Assembly (NCBI GenBank): GCA_958510825.1
Contig: OY294048.1
Coordinates: forward strand, 16,199,589-16,263,588
Direction of reading: 5' to 3'
Length of the DNA stretch: 64,000 nt
Origin: Brachypterus glaber
Taxonomy: Eukaryota; Arthropoda; Insecta; Coleoptera; Kateretidae
Each line of letters starts with the position of its first letter. Position 1 is the stretch's first letter. A model generated the notes under the pieces. The model worked only from the letters and a program-made list of their open reading frames with translations. It was not told the origin of the DNA and did not search any database. A program made the translations under genes and the position numbers. Shown here one piece after another: positions 30,464-40,420 of this stretch.

Positions 30464-32018
30464 GTTGTATTTTTAACACTGAATGTTAATTGTTAATACA
30501 TATTTTTTATTTATATCGCCACCATTGGTATTTAATAATTTACTTGTAATATTAAATAATACAATGTGTGTATTGTATACAAAATGTTGTCATACTAACA
30601 TAGAGACCGTGCTGGTACATTTGGATCCCCACGCAACATGTGTCTATTAATACTGTAACATTTGGTAAATTATATCACAGTTATAGTTTGGTATATTTTA
30701 AGTTGTAGTTGTTGTGTTATTGATCTAGTTTAAAGTATGTTACAGTATTTAGTAAAATAAAAATCGGTAAATAATACCAAAATTTTGATTAGTAATAATA
30801 CAGAGAAAAGTAAAAAAAGGATAGATTATTTTGTAATTGTGTGTGGTTGCAATCTAGATATTATTACTAATAATTATTTTGGTATTATTTACAGATTGTT
30901 AATTTTTCTGAATACTGTTATATACTTTATACTAGATCCGTAATACAACTTAACAAAAAATCAAAGTATACCATACTATAAGTGTGATATGCTTTACCAA
31001 ATGTTACAGTAATTTTTACTATAACATGCTAGTATTAATAAACAAATGTACCAGCACGGTCTCTATGTTAGTATTACAACATTTTGTATACAATACACAC
31101 TTTGTAGTATTTAATATCACAAGTAAGGTATTAAAGAATTAAAGAAATACTTAAACAAAAATATATTAAAAACAGTTTACAAGGCCTTGGTTGAGTCTAT
31201 ACTGCAGTATGGTATTATTGCATGGGGCGGTTTGTACGATGATGCTGCAAAATCACTTAATGTTACCCAAAACACAATTTTAAAAATAATTTATAATAAA
31301 AATAAAATATATTCAACTAAGGATTTATACAATGAAGCGGAATTATTTAATGTTAGACTCTTATATGCAAAAAAATCTATAATCTTTATCCAAAATGAGA
31401 ACATACTTTTTAAACACATAAACCATTCCTATATGACAAGAAATAAAGCCAAAAATAATTTAACAACACAAAAATGTAAAAAAACCCACACACAAAAGTT
31501 TGTCGACTATCTTGGTCCAAAATTGCACAATTTACTTCCTGAAAATTTAAAGTCAATAGATAAAATTCACCTCTTTAAAAAAAAATTAAATACATTTATT
31601 TTTGAAAACAAAGAAATTATTATTAAACTATTTTGAACTAAAATATAAAAATGCCTCTTGCGTAGTCCTCGTTTAAAACCTAATGTTTTAGTTACTTTTA
31701 AATAATTATTAAAATCCTAATTACAATTAATATATTATTTCATACCTATATGTTTTTTTTAAGCTTTCTTTGCTAAAATAAGTTCGAGACACTATACAAG
31801 CTGTTCAACAGCTCAGTGTGCCTCATCTTGCGGATTATTACTATTATTTTATTATTGTTATTAGTTAGGTTATTCTATATTATATATATTGTAAACTAAT
31901 TTTTTTTATAAATAAATAAAATAAATAAATAAATATATACTTAAAAAAATACCAATGGGGGCGATATAAATAACAAATATGTATTTACAAATAAAATTTA
32001 GTATTAAAATTACAATGA
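30464..32018. mobile_element. Foldback element interrupted by a LINE fragment
   Basis: Left arm 30464-30805 and right arm 30865-31135 plus 31949-32018 are inverted: 'tatttatatcgcc' mirrors 'ggcgatataaata', 'gtattgtatacaaaatgttg' mirrors 'attttgtatacaatacac', and 'agagaccgtgctggtacatt' mirrors 'aatgtaccagcacggtct'. The right arm is opened at 31136-31948 by a non-LTR 3' end. A third arm copy begins at 63850 and runs off the window. Confidence 0.88.
31136..31948 (+). mobile_element. 5'-truncated non-LTR retrotransposon with RT C-terminus
   Basis: An open frame runs from about 31148 to the TGA at 31636. It starts 'LKTVYKALVESILQYGIIAW', continues 'QNTILKIIYNK', 'YSTKDLYNEAELFNVRLLY' and ends 'LPENLKSIDKIHLFKKKLN', 'TFIFENKEIII'. 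This is the thumb and C-terminal segment of a CR1/Jockey-like reverse transcriptase; the palm with the catalytic aspartates is missing. A 3' UTR of about 280 bases ends in AAATA/AAAT repeats at 31910-31935. The frame has no stops, so insertion is comparatively young. It sits inside the right arm of the foldback at 30464. Confidence 0.87.
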
Positions 32019-32469
32019 CATTTTATGACGTCCAAAAGTAGAAAAAATTCATTGAGCTTTACTTATAAGTACTCAAGTTTCAATCAACCTGTACCCTTAA
32101 CATGGACTTGTTCAAAGCTAAATATTCAGGATAAAAAACGGACATGGCTATAGAATTCAACACAATAGTGTCAACTGATTTATGATATAATTTGTATTGT
32201 AGTTAAAATGTTTTTATAAATTTTATTATCTATTCACTAATAGCACGACGATAAATAATAGTAAAATCTATATTTTATAAAATAATCACGTTTTCATATT
32301 CCACGACCAACTGTCATACGCCATTAACAATAAAGAAACACAGGAAAGGAACAGTATGAATTGTGCACTGGTAAAACGATTCAAGTTATTAAAATTATTG
32401 CTGCCAACAAAAGAAAGGTTTCCCTATATTGAAAATACACTGCCCAGTAAAAGAGCTTTCCCATTTTTT
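32019..32469. other. Intergenic, nothing recognised
   Basis: AT-rich with no gene or paired repeat noticed. Confidence 0.35.
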
Positions 32470-33000
32470 ACCCCCGCCAGTTAAGTGGATTTTTTATTAT
32501 CAGATTCACTTTCAGCAACCATAAAAACCTTAATATACTAATTTTCACGAAAACCTCCCTCTGCCCCTTTAGTGGTAAAGTTAGATTTATTTTATAATCA
32601 GAATCACTTTTAACAACCTCAAAAACCCCAATATAACAATTTTCACGAAAACTACCTCCACTCCTCAAAAATTTTATTATCAGATTCACTTTCAGAAACC
32701 TCAAAAACCCCAATACACCAGTTTTCACGAAAACTACCCCCACCCCTCAGGGGGTGAAATTAGAAAAAAAGTATAATCAGATTCATATTCGACCAACCCA
32801 AAAACCCCTATATACCAATTTTGAAGAATATATTAATAATATTGAAAAATATTTACTCCCTCACACCCTCGGTGATGGAATTAGAAAAGTTTTTTTATCA
32901 GATCCAATTTCAGCAACCTTGAAAACCCATATATAGCAATTTTTCAAATTTTTCAAAAAAAATGTATTTATCCCCATTTGCCTCCTTGCCGCACCCCAAT
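32470..33000. repeat. Minisatellite with five units of 80-120 bp
   Basis: The word 'atcagattcactttcag' or a close variant stands at about 32499, 32597, 32679, 32776 and 32897. Most units go on to 'caacctcaaaaacccc', 'aatata' and 'ttttcacgaaaac', then a C-rich part with 'ggtg' and 'aaattaga'. The array ends near 33000, followed by 'gccaaatttcaagtctctag', itself loosely repeated at about 40170-40200. Frames in both strands here are by-products. Confidence 0.82.
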
Positions 33001-33966
33001 GTTTACCAAAAACAATCCCTAGCGAGAACTTTTGGTAATATACCTGTATGCCAAATTTCAAGTCTCTAGCTTAAAGCGTTCTTAAGTTATCGTGCCCACA
33101 AGATTTCCCGGACAATCAAATTGATTTATATCGACATAAAACGTCATAAAACCCAAAAATACACAAAAAAAAAATTGAAAATTTTTGGACGAATACAAGG
33201 CTTTCCGAAATTTTGAAAATTATCAAAATGGGAAAGCAAAAATATAAAACGACAAATCTTACCAAAGTTGCTTTCAAATATTTATCAAAGTCTTAGAATC
33301 CAAGAAAACAAACCACAAATACCAAGGTAAACTTAAATTTATTTATCAAGGCTGATGCGTCATGACGTCATCCATGTTCGAAAGTTTTAGCAAAACTGCA
33401 CCTAGGTTATTTATTTTTCTGCAAAGTACTGGTATTTTTTATTATTTACTTAATTTTAATCAATTTAATAATTTTAAATAACCATAATTTTATCTTTATT
33501 TTAACAAAATAACATTTATTTTAAATAATTATATTTTTGTAATGGTCGTAGGAAAATTCTATGTATGGTATTTTTCCAATATTCTTTTACGGTACAGTTA
33601 ATGAAAATAGATCGATAGACTATTTAACATTTTAAACTAGTTAAGTAATTAAAAATATTTGTGCATTATGTATAGTCTATTGGAAATGGAAAGAACTAAA
33701 ACTGGATAGTTCTTTCCGTGTTAGTTTTAGCTTAATTGTAAAAATTGCTATGTTTCCTATTTATAGCTAAATTGTATTGCAATTACACAATACAAAATGC
33801 CGAAGTGGAATATAAAGAAAATAAAATACTTATGTGTCTAATTGAACCAAGAATTTATTGATGTATTGCTTTAAGAATATTAAAAAGCCATTTCCGAATT
33901 TAAGTTTTTTTTTTTTAGCTACTCTCTATGAAAACTAAGTTTATAGTAAGCCACCTTATTAATATT
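33001..33966. other. Intergenic with a 10-bp perfect hairpin
   Basis: TGACGTCA occurs at about 33363 within 'gcgtcatgacgtcatcc'. 'ggaaagaact' and 'agttctttcc' (33687-33716) form a perfect stem with a 10-base loop. No gene seen. Confidence 0.45.
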
Positions 33967-34258
33967 AACTTCCACATAACTTCCACCTTAAAGAAGTTGT
34001 TTTTTACAAGGTTAATCAAATAATATAACTTGGTTTCTGTTTTTGCTTGTTGTTTTTATTAAATTTCAGAATTCTAAACACATTAAATAGTTTATGGACT
34101 GTAACTTTATTTTCCTTATTCTCAATAAAAAACTTTAAGTACAAACAACACATCATAATCTTAAAGAGTCCGCATCGTAGTGTCTTCAAATTTCTTCTAT
34201 TGGTCTATCCCAATAATCGGGGAAGTTTGGTTGGAAATAGAGTACAAACACACATTTA
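33967..34258. repeat. Local duplication A, copy 1
   Basis: Nearly identical to 34456-34745, offset 489 bases, starting 'aacttccacataacttcc' and including 'ccgcatcgtagtgtcttc'. The word 'tttcagaattctaaac' inside resembles a splice acceptor, but no exon is supported. The matching frames in both copies are not recognisable. Confidence 0.92.
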
Positions 34259-34297
34259 AAGAGTCTGCATCGTAGTGTCTTCAAATTTTTTCTATTC

Positions 34298-34450
34298 TAC
34301 TTTGAATGGTAAGCCCCTTATAAAACAGTGAGAACTGCAATAGATCGAAACTTTAACCTTATTGTGATATCTGGACTTCGTTTTTGATATTGGAAATGTT
34401 TTATAGCTGAAAACCCATGCATTTTTGTCACAATTGTCACGATTTTTGTT
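34298..34450. repeat. Local duplication B, copy 1
   Basis: Matches 34999-35150, offset about 701, from 'tactttgaatggtaagcccc' to 'cacgatttttgtt'. It contains a single seed unit of the 54-bp minisatellite that is expanded only after copy 2. Confidence 0.92.
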
Positions 34451-34455
34451 AAGAC

Positions 34456-34745
34456 AACTTCCACATAACTTCCACCTTAAAGAAGTTGTTTTTTACAAGG
34501 TTAATCAAATAATATAACTTGGTTTCTGTTTGTGCTTGTTGTTTTTATTAAATTTCAGAATTCTAAACACATTAAATAGTTTATGGACTGTAACTTTATT
34601 TTCCTTATTCTCAATAAAAAACTTTAAGTACAAACAACACATCATAATCTTAAAGAGTCCGCATCGTAGTGTCTTCAAATTTTTTCTATTGGTCTATCCC
34701 AATAATCGGGGGAGTTTGGTTGGAAATGGAGTGCCTACTGACACG
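34456..34745. repeat. Local duplication A, copy 2
   Basis: Partner of 33967-34258 with only a few substitutions. It directly follows copy 1 of block B. Confidence 0.92.
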
Positions 34746-34998
34746 GCACCTATTAATAGCAGAAGCATAATTGTCCAGTTATACAAAAAAAAATCATTTT
34801 AACACATAACACTTGTGTAATATTATTAAATGAATTTGCATTATTTACATTTAAAAATCTATCCATTTTCATTTTATGTAAAATCATAAATGTTTGGATT
34901 TTGTAAAGTTAAGTTGGCCAATTGGTAGCAGTCGTTCCTTCCAACAGTAAATCTTAGGTAAGATCATCTTTAAAGAAAACGTTAGTTCAATATCACCT

Positions 34999-35150
34999 TA
35001 CTTTGAATGGTAAGCCCCTTATAAAACAGTGAGAACTGCAATAGATCGAAACTTTAACCTCATTGTGATATCTGGACTTCGTTTTTGATATTGGAAATGT
35101 CTTATGGCTGAAAACCCATGAATTTTGGTCACAATTGTCACGATTTTTGT
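34999..35150. repeat. Local duplication B, copy 2
   Basis: Partner of 34298-34450. It runs without a break into the 54-bp array at 35128. Confidence 0.92.
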
Positions 35151-35508
35151 TGGGATTTTTCTCACGATTTCTCACGGTTTTGTCACAATTGTTACGTTTT
35201 TTTGTGGAATTTTTCTCACGCTTTCTCACGATTTTGTCCTAATTGGCACGATTTTTGCTGGGATTTTCCTCACGCTTTCTCACGAGTTTGTCACAATTGT
35301 CACAATTTTTGTTGGAATTTTCCTCACGATTTCTCACGATTTTGTCACAATTGTCACGATTTTTGTTGGGATTTTCCTCAAGATTTCTCACGATTTTGTC
35401 ACGATTTTTGTCACAATTGTCACCAATCCTGTTGGGATTTTCCTCACGATTTCTCACGATTTTGTCACAATTTTTGTCATGATTTTTGTTGGGATTTTTC
35501 TCACGTAG
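35128..35508. repeat. 54-bp minisatellite, about seven units
   Basis: Units of 'gtcacaattgtcacgatt', 'tttgttgggattt', 'tcctcacgatttctcacgat' start near 35129, 35183, 35236, 35290, 35344, 35398 and 35464; the sixth is 66 bases long. Because 54 is divisible by three, three plus-strand frames and one minus frame stay open. One plus frame gives an 18-residue Cys/His/Trp/Phe-rich repeat (FCHNCHDFCWDFPHDFSR). Simultaneous openness of several frames argues that this is repeat arithmetic rather than coding. Confidence 0.9.
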
Positions 35509-36178
35509 GCCATAGGCCACATGCCATAGGCGTTACCATTATGTAAGAATAAAAATTTCTTGTTAATATGGCAATCATCAATAAATTTTCCATAAGACAT
35601 TTTCAATGTCTACCGTTTTTCCAATATAGTATAAAACTAGCTGATTTTTTTTACTTCTTTTGAAAGATGCCATATTTTAATTCGCTTCTACCTGTCTATC
35701 CAAAAAATGACACTCTACTAGGTAGTCTTCTTTCTTTTTTTTTGTTTTCTTTTTTAGTTAAAATGATTTGCTAAAATTTATATAATACCAAAATCAAACA
35801 CTGAATATTTAATCAACTTAGCACCCTATGTGACCATACAATATGTATTACGTCCACAGAACAATATTCAGCGTGCATAAATACCCTGTATAATGGTTGT
35901 AAGCAAACAGTAAGACTATAAAATAGTGAGAACTGCAAACAAGACTTCCCTTTTCGATTCGAAACATGAGCGTAAGTCTGATTTACTGCCCGGCTGTGGG
36001 GATGTTTGAATTCAAAATCTGACGTTTGTTTAAATCTTAAATGATTGATCGAGTTAGTAGGGATTAAAGGCGATGTTCTTTTATTTACATTGTAAGCGAA
36101 ATGACCTGAGAACATCATATACAGAAGAAAGGAGTTTCCAATATAGAAAAAATGTGGAGCAAATTTGTGTTGTTAAAA
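35509..36178. other. Intergenic, nothing recognised
   Basis: The 101-codon minus frame at 35813-36118 contains no domain I recognise and no paralogue here. No other signal. Confidence 0.35.
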
Positions 36179-37170
36179 CAAAACAAAAGTTGTCCTATTT
36201 AGTGTCCTTGGATTTGGTTTGATGTTTTATGTCTTCTTATCTAAGAAGACGCACAACGTGAAACCAAAATTCACATATCCTACATTAAGTGATGATTTTA
36301 GTAAGGACTTTTTAAATAAATGTCTTTATTAACCAATACATTACTTGGTATGAGGCGAAGTTCAAATGAGTCGAACATGTAATCGTATACGATTTACATG
36401 TGCCACCCCAAGCTGTTCCACTGGCTGCGCTAAAGCTTAACTGAGGCCACCACACGGAAAAAAAAATTACAGCTAGGAGCGCTATAACACACATACCAAG
36501 CAAGTTATAATCGCTTATTATATAAATACAAGGCTTTCTCTTACAATTATGGCAGTCAGTGTAAAAATTTATATGAAATACTTGTTTAGTGAATAATAAA
36601 ATATAACAAATAGTATGGCATTTATAGCTTAAATAGATTTAATTATTGTCCGTGCTAATAATTTTTATAATATAATAAAATTTCTGTAAATTTATAATAG
36701 TGCCTGTAATAAATATAATCGTGTCTGTAATATATATAATCGTTTCCAATTTATTTTTAACATTATTAGTTATTGTGTCCCTTATAATCTATAGCTTAAA
36801 TCACTATAATTTGCCACTGTTACCAAATATCTTATAATGTATAGCGCAGAGCCCACTAATTTCTTTCCGTGCAGTGTCCCCACTTTTCATTTATTAGAGG
36901 CTACTATAAATATTTTTTTTATAAAAACGGGAGGGTCTCCACAAAACAACAGTTGTCCTATTTAGTGTCCTTGAACTTGGTTTGATGTTTTATGTCTTCT
37001 TATCTAAGAAGACGCACAACGTAAAATCAAAATTCACGTACCCTACATTAAATAAAGATTTTAGCAAGGACTTATGCCACTGGGAGCGCTAAAGCCTAAC
37101 TGAGGCCACCAGTGCCCCCACTTTTCATTTATTAGAGGCTACTATAAATATTTTTTTATAAAAACGTGAA
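36179..37170. repeat. Tandem segmental duplication with an internal deletion
   Basis: 36179-36324 matches 36945-37075 ('gttgtcctatttagtgtcct', 'gatgttttatgtcttctta', 'aagaagacgcacaacgt'). 36417-36455 matches 37077-37113 ('gctaaagc', 'taactgaggccacca'). 36884-36937 matches 37117-37170 ('catttattagaggctacta'). The second copy lacks two intervals of the first. Both copies hold the 8-bp hairpin tcttctta-tc-taagaaga. The 63-codon frame at 36312-36503 lies inside copy 1 and is not recognisable. Confidence 0.88.
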
Positions 37171-37250
37171 GGTAGCCAAAGAGTCCAGAAAATGCTCTAA
37201 AAATTAAATAGTTAAAACCTCAAAACGGTTTAAAACATTTTTTCAAGAAA

Positions 37251-37560
37251 TTAGGTGTGTTCAGTAGGGCAGCGAAACTTATCTAAAACCATTAGGGAGT
37301 CCAACTGTCAAAGTAAACTGTCAAATTTTACCTGTTTGCTGAGTTTCGCTGGCAGCAAAAATAAGCGATGGAATATACCGCTGAGATATAACCTAAAAAA
37401 ATACTCACAAGCTTGTTGTTAGGTACTTTAGCTGAAATTGACTAAAATGAAAAAGTACGACGTGTTATATTTCTCTGGCAGATAATAAATCATTCAAGGT
37501 TCACCCAAACTTAGTTATCGTTTTGCTGACTTTCGATGAGCTTCATTCAACTCACCTACT
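37251..37560. mobile_element. Possible TIR element
   Basis: 'aggtgtgttcagtagggcag' near 37253 and, inverted, 'cagtaggtgagttgaatgaa' ending near 37560 look like imperfect terminal repeats. Inside, 'cagcgaaac' (37270) pairs with 'gtttcgctg' (37344). Pairing is too weak to be sure. Confidence 0.35.
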
Positions 37561-37626
37561 GGGTGCGGTAGAACTGTCCATTTTTCTTTTAAAATGAGTA
37601 TTAAAATATTATTATTATTATTATTA

Positions 37627-37878
37627 TGGGAGGCATAGCGTAGTGGCTAGGGCGTATGCATAGCAAGTCTACTATCGTGAATTCGATTCTCACTGGCGCC
37701 GATTTGCCTTTTTCAGTTAATTAATAATTGAAATTTGGCGAAAGCGATAAGTGAAACGGACACTCCCTAGAAACTGGTTCGAAAGTCAATATAAGCCGGT
37801 AGTTCCCTCTACTACTAGCCCACACAAGTCCCTGGACTTAGGGGATGCTTAATTAAGTAGAATAGTACGAGGTTAAAC
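37627..37878 (+). mobile_element. SINE family B, copy c (tRNA head type 3)
   Basis: The head starts GGGAGGCATAGCGTAGTGG, has a middle shorter than copies a and b, a T-arm GTGAA-TTCGATT-CTCAC with one mismatch, and GGCGCC. The body ('cagttaattaataattg', 'tttggcgaaagcg', 'ggttcgaaagtcaata') and the long 3' part ('agttccctctactactagcc', 'cttaggggatgc', 'tacgaggttaaa') match copy a closely. It sits directly after an (ATT)n run at 37604-37627. Confidence 0.88.
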
Positions 37879-38011
37879 AAACATGTATTATACTAACATA
37901 TATTGTAATGTATATATACTAGCAAGAATTATGAATAAGCATGTATTCTAGTATAGTAAAACTATCTATAAAATTAAATTAAAGCATTAATAAAAGCATA
38001 ATATAAAACTA

Positions 38012-38533
38012 AGAATAAAACAAGCAGTTAGGACATATAATGCTTCGTATTCCATTGTATACTCTTCATAGTGAATAGTAACTTGCGTTTTCTCTCAATA
38101 TTCTTCCCAAAATACAGAGTATAAACAAAAAAAAGTGAGCTGACTATACATAGACATATTTTAGTCANNNNNNNNNNNNNNNNNNNNNNNNNNNNNNNNN
38201 NNNNNNNNNNNNNNNNNNNNNNNNNNNNNNNNNNNNNNNNNNNNNNNNNNNNNNNNNNNNNNNNNNNNNNNNNNNNNNNNNNNNNNNNNNNNNNNNNNNN
38301 NNNNNNNNNNNNNNNNNNNNNNNNNNNNNNNNNNNNNNNNNNNNNNNNNNNNNNNNNNNNNNNNNNNTTATAGCTAGGAGAATAAAACAAGCAGTTAGGA
38401 CATATAATGCTTCGTATTCCATTGTATACTCTTCATAGTGAATAGTAACTTGCGTTTTCTCTCAATATTCTTCCCAAAATACAGAGTGTAACAAAAAAAA
38501 GTGAGCTGACTATACATAGACATATTTTAGTCA
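38012..38533. repeat. Duplicated 155-bp flanks of the assembly gap
   Basis: 38012-38167 and 38379-38533 are almost identical (one substitution and one indel noticed, in 'gagtataaacaaa' against 'gagtgtaacaaa'). They lie on either side of the N run. Equal flanks at a gap are usual where an assembler failed to merge overlapping ends or haplotypes. Confidence 0.9.
38168..38367. other. Assembly gap, 200 Ns
   Basis: Exactly 200 N characters, a conventional placeholder length. Reading frames reported across it are meaningless. Confidence 0.99.
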
Positions 38534-38683
38534 CCGAAACAATCAAAAAGGTTCATAGGTATACACATATTGTCTAAAATGTTTTATCTTTAAGTTATGG
38601 GAACTTTAAGTTTCTAGTTGAGATACTACTTGAACACACTCTTGGTAAAGTAACACATCTTTATCAAGTAGGCCAAGATTATT

Positions 38684-38760
38684 CTGCAGCGCTAAGCTGA
38701 AAGGTCCTATCTACATAGGTTTAACATACACAGATAGGACCTTTCAGCTTAGAAAGGCAG
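38684..38760. repeat. Hairpin repeat, copy 2 (partner at 1941-2037)
   Basis: Left arm 38684-38711 (ctgcag, gctaagctgaaaggtcctat, ct) mirrors right arm 38732-38760 (agataggacctttcagctta, gaaaggcag). The loop is about 20 bases with 'gtttaacat'. The inner stem 'taagctgaaaggtcctatct' is a perfect 20 bp. Arm and loop design equal the first copy. Confidence 0.85.
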
Positions 38761-39563
38761 TATTGGGGTGTCATGTTGACAGTTAAATATATGACTTGCC
38801 TTAAAATGCTGTATTTTGAAATAAAAAACAAATAAAAATTATAACAAATAAGCTTGTGAACTTAAGGGGTCACCATGATTCCGGCCGTTTGGATCGACTA
38901 AAAAAAAAAAAACAAAACAAAACGGGATTTATTCAGTATTGAAGTTGCTATTAGCCCGAACCTGAAGAATTTTTTTTTTCCAAAAATTAACAAAATGGAG
39001 GACGTTTTTTAAAAAAAATTCAAAAATTTTCAAAAAAAAACTTTCGCCATTTTGTTGGGGTTTTTTTAGTTACTTGGAGCCTATTTCTACCAAATTTTAT
39101 TAACAGTGACAAATCTACTGTTGTATTTTTTGTCTTAATAAAAATTTCATTTCAAAATAACAATTATGTTTTACTATACCCAGTGGGACATATATAATCC
39201 TACTAAGATGCCTACTGGGTCATATATGTTCCACTTTTTTTTCTATGTAAAATATTTGTTTTATACAACAAAAAACTACTTTGTGATCGCCAGTGACCAG
39301 TTATAACTCAAAAAAGTTGTATCAACAAAAATAAAAAATGGGTCTCAAAGGGTTAAGGCAGAACTTTACTTAAACTCCGACTTTGTCAAAACTTTACCTA
39401 AAGACTAAGTTTAAATTTTATTCAAATTCTGATTTCAGTTAGAATGTTGCGAAAATTATTAACTTCATGACAACATTAGAATTGTAAAGAATTAAGTACT
39501 TTAAATATTAGTAATTTTCTGTCGAAATTTACTATTAAAATATAGTCTTCCACCCAAAAAAAA

Positions 39564-39566
<3 letters not shown>
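38761..39566. other. Intergenic with a short inverted motif
   Basis: 'agtgggacatatata' (39182) and 'tcatatatgttccact' (39222) are inverted around 'cctactaagatgcc', a compact hairpin. A-rich runs at 38898-38923. No gene seen. Confidence 0.45.

Positions 39567-39625
<59 letters not shown>
39567..39625. repeat. (AT)n microsatellite
   Basis: About 29 perfect dinucleotide units. The 102-codon minus frame crossing it is spurious (it translates to a YI repeat). Confidence 0.97.
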
Positions 39626-39627
<2 letters not shown>

Positions 39628-40416
39628 CTAGTTGTACCTGTAGTGTTTCGAAGAGCTGGTATAATAATTCTTTATTTTGCATGAAATTCATTGTGAGAAA
39701 CACGCAAATATCTGATAAAGTAATTAAAAGTTCCAACGTGTTAACTAGACAGTGTCCACACCTAAATAAATGTAAAAGATACACTTACACGTTACTAAAA
39801 ACATTACGTAACGTAATTACGTTGACAGTTTTTATTCCCCATCGTATTATTCATTTTACAAGCCGACGTGAAAACACAAAGCCGTGCACGGCCGTGTATG
39901 AACAAATTAAGGGAAGTGTCAAGAAAAATAATTAGGAAAAATTGGTTAAAATTCATTAACAATCTAGAGTTCCTAAATTATTTAACTTTAACTTATTGTA
40001 GGCCAAAAACTTGTGGAATGCACAAAAAAACTCTAAGAGAAAACAGAGAAAAACGGAAATTATAGTATAGTCTTATTAATGGTGCAGGCCTCTCAAAACA
40101 AAGCTGCACTACGATATTTCAAAACACACAGACATAAATTTTGGACCTAAGATTTTCAACCTGGCAAAAAACTTTTATCAAAATTTTAAGTCTCTATGTG
40201 AAACCGTTCTTAAAATATCCTATTGTCAAGTTGTTTTGCAAGCGACCTGCAACATTAATACGACTTTATTTACAACAACAACAATAACATATTTATTATT
40301 ATTAATAGACCTCGGGAGTTAGCGAGCTGTTCATAAGTGCATGAACGTAGCATTAAATTATTACTGTTTAGAAGTGACCGCAAGCGGCTGTAGGACAGCT
40401 GTCCCTTCTCCGCCCG
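39626..40416. other. Intergenic, nothing recognised
   Basis: Three overlapping frames of 60-84 codons here show no domain. 'acaacaacaacaataaca' at about 40274 is a simple repeat like a retroposon tail. The flank 40170-40220 loosely resembles the sequence after the array at 33060. Confidence 0.35.
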
Positions 40417-40420
40417 CCAG

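Noticed and set aside
32470..33000. CRISPR array or coding repeats
   Set aside because: The whole unit, not just a short repeat, is conserved, and frames are broken.
35118..35546. 142-residue Cys/His-rich repeat protein
   Set aside because: The unit is 54 bp, so several frames on both strands are open at once, and the units do not show a coding-like preference for one frame. Kept as a minisatellite.
38028..38422. Reading frames of 85 and 120 codons across the N run
   Set aside because: They are made of unknown bases from the assembly gap.
39476..39784. 102-codon minus-strand frame
   Set aside because: It is carried by the (AT)n microsatellite and translates to a YI repeat.
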